This document shows, piece by piece, positions 1-5,570 of a stretch of DNA of 5,570 nt. Under the pieces are notes generated by a model. That model was not told where the DNA came from. It made no database searches and worked only from the letters and a program-made list of their open reading frames with translations. The position numbers were made by a program, and so were the translations under genes. The stretch lies in the NCBI GenBank assembly GCA_027364815.1, contig DAHXOQ010000048.1, positions 7,670 to 13,239 of the forward strand, in the 5' to 3' direction. Source of the stretch: Acidobacteriaceae bacterium. Lineage in GTDB: Bacteria > Acidobacteriota > Terriglobia > Terriglobales > Acidobacteriaceae. The number at the start of each line of letters is the position of its first letter. Within the stretch, counting starts at the first letter, position 1.

Positions 1-1
1 T

Positions 2-2713
2 CCAGGCGTCATCCTGCCTATCGATTCAATCGAGAACTTCTCCTTCGTCACCTCGGGCAGCGTCGAGCTCGGCCGCAACTCGGGCGGTACTGCAAACCTC
101 ACCATCAAGGCCGGTACTAACCAGCTCCATGGTTCCGGCTACTACTACAACCACGACGAGCTCTTCCAGAAAGATAACCCGCTCACTCTCTCCAAAACCA
201 AGACTCGTGACGTTCATTACGGCTACTCTGTCGGCGGGCCTATCTGGAGGGACAAAACATTCTTCTTCCTCGGCGGCGAGTATGAAAAGTTCCTCATCGG
301 CGCAAGCAACAAGGGAACCACGCCCACTCCCGCATATCAGGCCGAAGCAATGCAATTGCTCAACTACTACGGCATTCCTGAAAACCCGGTCTCCGTAAAC
401 CTCTTGAACGGCACTGGCTCCGATGGTGGACTTTGGCCCACAACCGCACTCACCGGCTCGGCTATCAACTCCAATAATCCTGGGCCCAGCAACTACACCT
501 CGACCGGAACGCTCAACGGTCACAGCTACAACGGCATCATTCACCTCGATGAGAACCTCACCGATAAGGATCATCTCTCGGCAACTTGGTTCATCGGGCA
601 GGGCACTCAGGTCGCGCCGACCTCTTCCCAAATCTACTACTACTTTGAGAATGCGCCTATCCACGTCCAGAACTACTCGCTCGTTTACAACCGCGTCATC
701 ACGCCAAGTATCACGAACCAGCTTTCCGCCGGTGTCAGCTACTTCAATCAGGCTTTCTCGGACGCTTACACCAACTTTAATTTGACCGCGCTCGGCCTCG
801 ATACAGGCGTCACTTCGCCCTCACTCGCTGGCGCGCCTCATCTCACAATTGGTCCTTCCACCGCCTCTACGGGTCTCACCGCAAGCGGCCTCGGTTTCGA
901 TCCCACTGGTGTCACCGCTCCTTCCGGGCGTAATGACATCACCGGCCATCTCGACGATACCTTTGCTTGGACCAAGGGTGCTCACCAGTTCAAGTTCGGT
1001 GGCGAGTTCCGTCAGGCCCAGGTCGACGACTTCTACCAGACCGGTCAGCGTGGCACCATCTTCTTCGATGGCAGCCAGGGACCTTGGAATACTGCGGGCA
1101 GCAATGCAACATGCGACGCCCTTTCCACAGGCACGAATGGCACATTACCGACATTTACCGACGGCAACGTCTATTACCTCGCCGACTTCCTCGCCGGTTG
1201 CTTCAACGCCAGCGCGTCATCTATCGTCCTCGGAGATCCAAAGCGTCAGGTTTTCGTCAACACTTTCTCCCTCTACGCCTCGGATGCATGGCAGCTAAGC
1301 AAGAGTCTGAGCTTCAACTATGGCGTCCGTTACGACTATGAAGGTCCCGTCCACTCCGGAAAGCATGACCTCTCCGTCTTTGACCCCTCCCTGCCTTCCG
1401 GCCTCGCTGTTGCTGGAGTTGATGTCCCGAACATTTACGGCAAATTCTGGGGCGGCGTCGCTCCCCGTGTTGGCTTCAGCCTGCAACTCGATCAGGCTGG
1501 CAAGAGCGTTCTGCGCGGTGGTTACGGTTTCTACTTCGACTCCATCTACATGAAGTCCGTGCTTCAGAACAACGGCCTTCAGAACATCTCTGTCTTTGGT
1601 CCCGGACAGAATCCGGCCGGCGTAAACATTTCGGAACAAGTCTCTGGCAACACAGGCGTAATCCTCCAGCCCGGTACTCAGATCTTCCCATCCTTCTCTC
1701 TGAGCTCTCTGCCTACCAGCGGGATCAATATCTCCACCTTTGACCCCCACTTCCGTCCCCCTTACACCCAGTCATTCGACCTCAACCTGCAGCACAGCTT
1801 CACCCAGCCCATCATCTGGCAGATTGGGTACGTGGGCAACAAGGCAACTCACCTGATGGGCGTCTTTGACATCAACCCCGCGGCTGTCAGTTCTGGCGGC
1901 GCTGATTCAACTCGTCCATACTATAGCCAGTTCCCGCAGTTCTCCGCCATTGATGAGGCCAAGAGCAACCTGGGCTCAAACTACAGTTCGTTGCAGACAA
2001 CCATTCGTATTCAGAGCTGGCACGGCTTGACCTCATCCATTGGTTACACATGGGGCCACGCGCTCGACTATGAAACCGGACTCCTGCCATACCTTCCGCA
2101 GAATCCCTACAATGAGAGCGCCGAGTACGGAAACTCCGACTTCGATGTGCGCAACACCCTCACTGGTTACTTTGACTACACCGTCCCCAAGTTCGCTGGA
2201 CCTGAGCGCTTATCCAAGGGCTGGGAGTTCAACTCTGGCTTCAGCTTCCACGGCGGCATGCCTTACACCGTCCTGGCCTCAAGCAATGTGAGTGGTAACG
2301 GCGACAACGCTGACCGTGCCGTCCAGGTCATCCGCCATCCGAACAACGTCAATCACAACGTCCAGTCTGGCGGAACTGTTCAGTGGTTCGCAGCAGGTTC
2401 ATTTGCGGATCCGAGCGCTGGCACTTATTCACCTACTCGCCGTGGTCAGAACTACAACCCGGGCTACTCGGCTGTTGATCTCTCGGTCATCAAAAATACC
2501 AAGATTACCGAGCGCATAAATCTGCAAATCCGCGCCGATATCTTCAACCTCTTTAACCACCTCAACCTTGCTCCTATCGGTGAGCCTTTCACTGGCGAGG
2601 GTGGTTCGAATGGTGGAACAATCGGAAACACCATCGGCCAGTACCTCGGCAACCCCGGTATCGGACCCGGCGAACCCATGAACGCAGTCTTCGCAGCGAA
2701 GATTCAGTTCTAA
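2..2713 (+). CDS. Oar-like TonB-dependent outer-membrane receptor, C-terminal part (5' end outside window)
   Basis: The frame is open from base 2 to the TAA at 2711-2713, giving 903 residues. An ATG at 350 is internal, because the 116 codons before it read as well-conserved family sequence. Fragment residues 1-46 are the end of the plug domain: a LPIDSIENFSFVTSG stretch, then ELGRNSGGTANLTIKAGTN and LHGSGYY. Residues 78-89 carry the GGPIWRDKTFFF signature at the entry to the barrel. Barrel landmarks follow: FAWTKGAHQFKFGGEFR (321-337), NYGVRYDY (439-446), APRVGF (487-492), LRGGYGFYFD (504-513), NSDFDVRNTL (711-720), DIFNLFNHLNLA (846-857) and a C-terminal Phe, typical of outer-membrane barrels recognised by the Bam machinery. 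In this family the missing N-terminus usually holds a signal peptide and a carboxypeptidase-regulatory-like domain. Such receptors take up large substrates such as oligosaccharides or peptides using TonB energy; the ligand here cannot be told. No frameshift or stop interrupts the frame. Confidence 0.95.
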   Translation, partial: PGVILPIDSIENFSFVTSGSVELGRNSGGTANLTIKAGTNQLHGSGYYYNHDELFQKDNPLTLSKTKTRDVHYGYSVGGPIWRDKTFFFLGGEYEKFLIGASNKGTTPTPAYQAEAMQLLNYYGIPENPVSVNLLNGTGSDGGLWPTTALTGSAINSNNPGPSNYTSTGTLNGHSYNGIIHLDENLTDKDHLSATWFIGQGTQVAPTSSQIYYYFENAPIHVQNYSLVYNRVITPSITNQLSAGVSYFNQAFSDAYTNFNLTALGLDTGVTSPSLAGAPHLTIGPSTASTGLTASGLGFDPTGVTAPSGRNDITGHLDDTFAWTKGAHQFKFGGEFRQAQVDDFYQTGQRGTIFFDGSQGPWNTAGSNATCDALSTGTNGTLPTFTDGNVYYLADFLAGCFNASASSIVLGDPKRQVFVNTFSLYASDAWQLSKSLSFNYGVRYDYEGPVHSGKHDLSVFDPSLPSGLAVAGVDVPNIYGKFWGGVAPRVGFSLQLDQAGKSVLRGGYGFYFDSIYMKSVLQNNGLQNISVFGPGQNPAGVNISEQVSGNTGVILQPGTQIFPSFSLSSLPTSGINISTFDPHFRPPYTQSFDLNLQHSFTQPIIWQIGYVGNKATHLMGVFDINPAAVSSGGADSTRPYYSQFPQFSAIDEAKSNLGSNYSSLQTTIRIQSWHGLTSSIGYTWGHALDYETGLLPYLPQNPYNESAEYGNSDFDVRNTLTGYFDYTVPKFAGPERLSKGWEFNSGFSFHGGMPYTVLASSNVSGNGDNADRAVQVIRHPNNVNHNVQSGGTVQWFAAGSFADPSAGTYSPTRRGQNYNPGYSAVDLSVIKNTKITERINLQIRADIFNLFNHLNLAPIGEPFTGEGGSNGGTIGNTIGQYLGNPGIGPGEPMNAVFAAKIQF

Positions 2714-2731
2714 CTTTCCCAACCCTCAACA

Positions 2732-2764
2732 AGAAAGGCCCCGTCCATCCGACGGGGCCTTTCT
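2732..2764. terminator. Bidirectional intrinsic terminator between convergent genes
   Basis: A perfect 14-bp inverted repeat has arms AGAAAGGCCCCGTC (2732-2745) and GACGGGGCCTTTCT (2751-2764), with a 5-base loop. The GC-rich core is flanked by A-rich and T-rich edges, so a transcript from either strand forms a strong hairpin ending in a T-rich run (TTTCTGTTTGTT on plus, TTTCTTGTT on minus). It lies 18 bases after the receptor stop codon and 34 bases after the aminotransferase stop codon, where a terminator shared by two convergent genes is expected. The function is inferred from structure and position. Confidence 0.88.
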
Positions 2765-2798
2765 GTTTGTTCCCATGTTGATTGATTGCAATCCGCGC

Positions 2799-4022
2799 CT
2801 ACGCCAGCTCCGAGTACGGATAATCCATCTGCCTTCTGTTCACTGGTAGTGCCTCAAACTGCGCCGTCGTCTGGCTCATCACCGCGTTGAAATCCTTGCG
2901 GAAGCTCGCCATCTCTTCACGCGTTCCCACCGTGACGCGCACGTGATGTGGCCACGACGGCCACGGGCGTCCTACATACATATCCCTCGCAGCCAGAGCC
3001 GCAATCACCTGTGTATTCGGCCGGCCCACATTCACCATAAAGCAATTCGTCTGCGACGGCGTACAGTTGTACCCCTCCGACTTGAGCCACGCTATTGTCT
3101 CGCGCCGCACATCACCAATGATCTTCTTGCGCGCAGGCACCAACTCGGCATCCAGCAAACTCGCCTTGCCCGCCGCTACCGCTGTAATCGGCGCCAGAGG
3201 CTCGCCTCCAAGTGGAACCAACTGCTTCACCAAATCAGGACGCCCAATCACAAACCCAAGCCGCAATCCCGCCATCCCATACAGCTTGGAGAATGTGCGC
3301 AGCACCATCACATCCTTGCCCGCCTTCACAAAATCCAGCGACGGCGTAGCATCTGAAAGATGTATGTACGCTTCGTCAATCAGAATTATCGTCCCCTTCG
3401 GCGCGTTATTCACAACGTATTCAATATCTGCGCGGCTCGTGATCGTCCCCGTCGGGTTGTTCGGATTGCAAATGTAAATCACCCCCGGCGTCGCTGTCGC
3501 TGCCAGCATCTTCTTCACATCATGCGTCGCAAGACCATCAGGATCTGCAAGCGGCACCCTGAATATCGGTGCGCCTTTCCCCTTCGCTGCCCAGATCGGC
3601 GCTTCGTAGCCGGGGTCGGCCAGCACCAGACCGCGTTCCTTGCTCGTGAACGCAAGCACCGTCAAGTGCAGCGGATCGCTCGAGCCCGGATAAACCATCA
3701 CCATCGCAGGGTCAAGCCCCTCCTGCTTCGCAAATATCTCCGCCAGCTCATCCTGAAATGGCATCAGGTATCGCCCCCCGCGAGGAATCATTTCCTCGAT
3801 CGCTTTGCGCGCAGCTTCACTCGGACCAAGTGGATTCTCGTTCGCGTCAATGTGAATTCCCTTGTTGGGGTCGGCAAAGTGTGGGCGCTGCGCCGCAGCC
3901 AGGTGAAACTCTGAGAGCCCCGGCATTGCCGCTAGCGCTGACGCTCCAGCTGCGATTTTGAAAAAGTTGCGGCGTGTGAAACCACTCTTGCTCATCGGAT
4001 CAACAACAATATTTGTCTGCAT
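2799..4022 (-). CDS. Tat-exported HisC-like PLP-dependent aminotransferase (class I/II)
   Basis: The protein has 407 residues. It begins with a Tat signal: twin arginines R17-R18 in FTRRNFFK, a hydrophobic stretch at about 21-36, and a likely cleavage site after LAAA (41-44). The mature part of about 363 residues matches histidinol-phosphate aminotransferase in length and motif order: DANENPLGPS (59-68), substrate/PLP-loop RYLMPF (84-89), PGSSDP (112-117), NPNNPTG (186-192), the PLP-pyridine aspartate D216 in IDEAY, the Schiff-base lysine K246 in TFSKLYGMAGLRLGF with the phosphate-binding R254, and the substrate carboxylate arginine R362 in VRVTVGTREE. It should transfer an amino group from an amino acid to a 2-oxo acid using PLP. 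The export signal argues against a role in cytoplasmic histidine synthesis, so the substrate is unknown. The start is the ATG at 4022, preceded by AGGAG with 8-base spacing. A TTG at 4064 would add 14 residues and has less support; the ATG at 3995 lacks a ribosome binding site. The stop is TAG. It converges on the receptor gene across a shared terminator. Confidence 0.9.
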   Translation of the reverse strand: MQTNIVVDPMSKSGFTRRNFFKIAAGASALAAMPGLSEFHLAAAQRPHFADPNKGIHIDANENPLGPSEAARKAIEEMIPRGGRYLMPFQDELAEIFAKQEGLDPAMVMVYPGSSDPLHLTVLAFTSKERGLVLADPGYEAPIWAAKGKGAPIFRVPLADPDGLATHDVKKMLAATATPGVIYICNPNNPTGTITSRADIEYVVNNAPKGTIILIDEAYIHLSDATPSLDFVKAGKDVMVLRTFSKLYGMAGLRLGFVIGRPDLVKQLVPLGGEPLAPITAVAAGKASLLDAELVPARKKIIGDVRRETIAWLKSEGYNCTPSQTNCFMVNVGRPNTQVIAALAARDMYVGRPWPSWPHHVRVTVGTREEMASFRKDFNAVMSQTTAQFEALPVNRRQMDYPYSELA

Positions 4023-4030
4023 CGTTTGGG

Positions 4031-4035
4031 CTCCT
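4031..4035 (-). promoter_or_regulatory. Ribosome binding site deciding the aminotransferase start
   Basis: Minus-strand AGGAG lies 8 bases before the ATG at 4022. It favours this ATG over the in-frame upstream TTG at 4064 and the later ATG at 3995, neither of which has a comparable Shine-Dalgarno sequence at proper spacing. It leaves an n-region of normal length before the twin arginines. Confidence 0.75.
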
Positions 4036-4120
4036 GAACTTGCATGTGATTGGGCTCGCGCCAATAGTCATGGACTGACGTACTGTAGTTGGACGGAATG
4101 AACGCGTAGAATGGTCTTCC

Positions 4121-4148
4121 ATTATCCAACGTAACCGCCCGTTGCCAT
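4121..4148 (-). promoter_or_regulatory. Weak sigma70-type promoter candidate for the aminotransferase
   Basis: On the minus strand, GATAAT (4126-4121, five of six matches to TATAAT) follows ATGGCA (4148-4143, four of six matches to TTGACA) across a 16-base spacer. A transcript from it would have a leader of roughly 90 bases. An AT-rich patch lies upstream at about 4171-4200. The match is modest and acidobacterial promoters are poorly defined, so this is only a candidate. It fits the 196-bp gap that separates this gene from ctaA. Confidence 0.3.
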
Positions 4149-4218
4149 GCTTTGCAAGCGGAAATTGGGCGTCATTTTTCAATTTACATAAAGAAATCAG
4201 GGTAATTCGTTTGTATAC

Positions 4219-5178
4219 TCAATCCACCCTGCGCGGCATAAGCGTCAGACGTGCAGTCAGCACCACCAGCGCCACCCACAGAAGATCCGCAGTCAGCAAA
4301 TGAACAACCTGCATCCACACCGGAGCCAGCAACGCCACATTCAACGCGCCCAAAACGTACTCCGCCACCAGCAGCCCCAGCACAAAGTAAGTCAGCAGTT
4401 GATTCTTCCAGATCTTCCCCGGTCCGCTCTGCAGCAGCGCGCGTGAAAGCAGCCACAACAGAAAAATGCTCGCCAGAATTGCGACCGACGGATGCGTCCA
4501 CCGCCAGCGAATCAGCCAGTTGCTCGCATCGGCAAAATCAGCATGAAACGCCGTCGTTAGTGTCTCGGCAGGGAAGAGCGTATCGCCCAGCGCGGCCAGT
4601 GAGCCGCTGACCCCAACTATCATGAAGAGAAAAACTCCAGCTAGCGTTCTCACCGGCGCTTCCACCTTCACATCCTCACGCATGAATCCATATCTGCGGC
4701 TCAGCAAATGTGCTGTTAGTGTGATCGCGGCAAGCAGCAGCAGAGTGTTCGTCAAATGCAGCGCCAGGTAAGGTGCCCTCAGTGGCGACTGGCTCTGCGC
4801 CGTGAGTCAGAGCAAAAAAAGCAGCGCTCCAAGTATCGCCTCAAGAATCATGAAGACCACTGAAGCAATCGCAGCGCGCCGTGCCAGGTGCCCGTGCTCC
4901 GTCCGTCTCCACGTCCAAACCAAAAGCGCAACAACGCCAATCAGCGAAACTCCGCTCGTGATCCGATGGATGAACTCAATCAAATGTTCCGTAGTATGCG
5001 AGTGCTGCACAATCGTTCCATCGCACAGCGGCCAATGGTCTCCGCAACCCGCACCCGACCCCGTCGCGCGCACAATCGTACCCCACAAAATCACAGCGAT
5101 TGAATACGCCAGAAACCCCCACGCAAATCTGCGCAGTGTAGGCGAGGGAAGATGGCGGGTGGCAACATTAGCGTGCAT
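4219..5178 (-). pseudogene. ctaA: Heme A synthase (COX15/CtaA) frame interrupted by one in-frame TGA
   Basis: CtaA is an integral membrane enzyme that oxidises the C8 methyl of heme O to the formyl of heme A for aa3-type oxidases. The frame spans 320 codons from ATG at 5178 to a TGA at 4221-4219, normal family length, but codon 124 (4809-4807) is also TGA. Before it: TM1 (about 18-37), the periplasmic cysteine pair C45/C52 in CGDHWPLC, TM2 with the ExxHR motif (E68, H71), and TM3 (about 99-123). After it, in the same frame: TM4 with H141, TM5 with GVSGSLAALGDTLFP (189-203), TM6 with WTHP (H229), TM7, and TM8 with H293. All four heme-ligand histidines and E68 are therefore present across the stop. 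The stop falls in the loop between TM3 and TM4. With termination, only a 123-residue, three-helix fragment would be made. The downstream in-frame TTG at 4755 begins just after H141 and has no good ribosome binding site. It may be a real nonsense mutation or a sequence error. The start is backed by GGAG 7 bases upstream. Confidence 0.88.
4807..4809 (-). other. In-frame TGA inside ctaA (codon 124)
   Basis: The plus strand reads TCA here, which is TGA on the minus strand. The ctaA frame is identical on both sides (start 5178, re-opened frame ending 4219), so no indel is needed and one base substitution explains the break. One-step sense precursors include TGG, CGA, GGA, AGA, TTA and TCA. The residue sits just after TM3, in a loop with no known catalytic residue. 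The final stop of the same frame is also TGA. Confidence 0.9.
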
Positions 5179-5185
5179 AGAAGGG

Positions 5186-5189
5186 CTCC
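5186..5189 (-). promoter_or_regulatory. Ribosome binding site of ctaA
   Basis: Minus-strand GGAG lies 7 bases before the ATG at 5178, inside the 28-bp gap after the ackA stop codon. It supports this ATG as the ctaA start. It shows that the beginning of the gene keeps a working translation signal despite the later stop codon. Confidence 0.65.
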
Positions 5190-5206
5190 ATCGATGAAAC
5201 TCCAGT

Positions 5207-5570
5207 TTAATTCACCGGATTACCCATCATTCTCGCCACGTGATTCACAATCATCAAATCCTCAGCCGGTGGAATCACGCGCACACTCACGCGCGAATCT
5301 TCCGCCGAAATAATCGCCTCGCCGCGTGAGTTATTCCTCTCCGCATTGAGATTGATTCCAAGCCCGCCAAGATGCGCGCAAACCTCGGCGCGTGTCGCCA
5401 TATCGTTCTCGCCGATTCCGCCCGTGAAAACCAGCATATCCAGCCCGCCTAACATTGCCACATAGCTTCCAACGAACTTGGCAATCGAGCGCGTAAAAAG
5501 TGTCACGGCAAGTCTCGCATCTTCATTTCCTTCCCCAATCGCCTCACGCAAACTGCGCATGTCATTGGAT
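5207..5570 (-). CDS. ackA: Acetate kinase, C-terminal part (5' end outside window)
   Basis: The frame is open from the window edge to TAA at 5209-5207 and gives 120 complete residues of a protein that is usually about 400 long. The first visible residues, SNDMRSLREA, match the conserved acetate kinase segment, so the ATG at 5560 is internal and not the start. Further motifs are GGLDMLVFTGGIGEN (41-55), the phosphate-binding ATPase-fold loop of the acetate and sugar kinase superfamily; LGGLGINLN (67-75) with the following N79; and PPAEDLMI (100-107), in which E103 corresponds to the conserved C-terminal glutamate linked to magnesium and catalysis. AckA is a cytoplasmic enzyme interconverting acetate plus ATP with acetyl phosphate plus ADP, working with phosphotransacetylase or phosphoketolase. 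Neither partner is visible. The ctaA start follows after 28 bp on the same strand, so the two may be co-transcribed. Confidence 0.95.
   Translation of the reverse strand, partial: SNDMRSLREAIGEGNEDARLAVTLFTRSIAKFVGSYVAMLGGLDMLVFTGGIGENDMATRAEVCAHLGGLGINLNAERNNSRGEAIISAEDSRVSVRVIPPAEDLMIVNHVARMMGNPVN

Noticed and set aside
26..664. A 212-residue open frame on the minus strand opposite the receptor gene
   Set aside because: It lies wholly antisense to well-conserved receptor sequence, has a low-complexity composition (valine runs opposite threonine/tyrosine codons) and resembles no known family. It is a codon-bias shadow.
2943..3961. Several plus-strand open frames of 67-184 residues opposite the aminotransferase gene
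   Set aside because: They are antisense to a gene with complete PLP-enzyme motifs, are rich in Arg, His and Pro as expected from reverse-frame reading, and overlap each other in different frames.
4066..4079. Small imperfect dyads around AGTCATGGACTGAC upstream of the aminotransferase
   Set aside because: The arms are only about four bases and are within what chance gives. They overlap no convincing promoter element, so I do not call an operator.
4000..4182. A 60-codon minus-strand frame in the gap between ctaA and the aminotransferase, in the same frame as ctaA
   Set aside because: It starts with TTG, has no ribosome binding site that I can see, overlaps the aminotransferase start, and its product has no recognisable features. 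Most likely it is leader DNA.
4807..4809. TGA read as tryptophan or selenocysteine in ctaA
   Set aside because: The same frame ends in TGA at 4219-4221, so a reassigned code is not supported. CtaA is not a known selenoprotein family, and the site is not at a conserved redox position. I did not see a convincing SECIS-like hairpin after it.
2799..5570. A single metabolic operon of acetate kinase, heme A synthase and exported aminotransferase
   Set aside because: The 196-bp gap with a candidate promoter separates the aminotransferase from ctaA, and the three activities share no pathway. Same-strand order alone is not enough.

Overview
The window looks like chromosomal DNA from an Acidobacteriota soil bacterium, most likely the Terriglobia group (Terriglobus, Granulicella and Edaphobacter type). 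This is inferred from the moderately high GC content, a very large Oar-like TonB-dependent receptor of the kind greatly expanded in that phylum, and a Tat-exported HisC-like aminotransferase. I ran no database search, so the taxonomy is an inference.

Layout: one plus-strand gene converges on three minus-strand genes. Positions 2-2713 (+) hold the last 903 codons of an Oar-like outer-membrane TonB-dependent receptor, whose N-terminus lies before the window. Positions 2732-2764 form a perfect 14-bp hairpin between the convergent genes, very probably a terminator working in both directions. Positions 2799-4022 (-) encode a 407-residue PLP-dependent aminotransferase of the histidinol-phosphate aminotransferase type with a Tat signal peptide. 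Its start is fixed by a good ribosome binding site. Positions 4023-4218 are non-coding, with an AT-rich patch and a weak promoter candidate. Positions 4219-5178 (-) are a heme A synthase (ctaA/COX15) reading frame, complete except for one in-frame TGA at 4807-4809. Positions 5207-5570 (-) are the C-terminal 120 residues of acetate kinase (ackA), cut by the window end.

How the genes relate: ackA and ctaA lie 28 bp apart on the same strand and could share a transcript, although one serves acetate/acetyl-phosphate metabolism and the other heme A supply for terminal oxidases. The aminotransferase sits downstream of ctaA behind a 196-bp gap and probably has its own promoter. The receptor is an unrelated transcription unit on the other strand.

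I see no CRISPR array, insertion sequence, tRNA, rRNA, prophage or defence module, and no convincing new multi-gene system. The one clearly unusual sequence event is the in-frame stop in ctaA. The exported aminotransferase is the most interesting intact gene because its physiological substrate cannot be read from the sequence.
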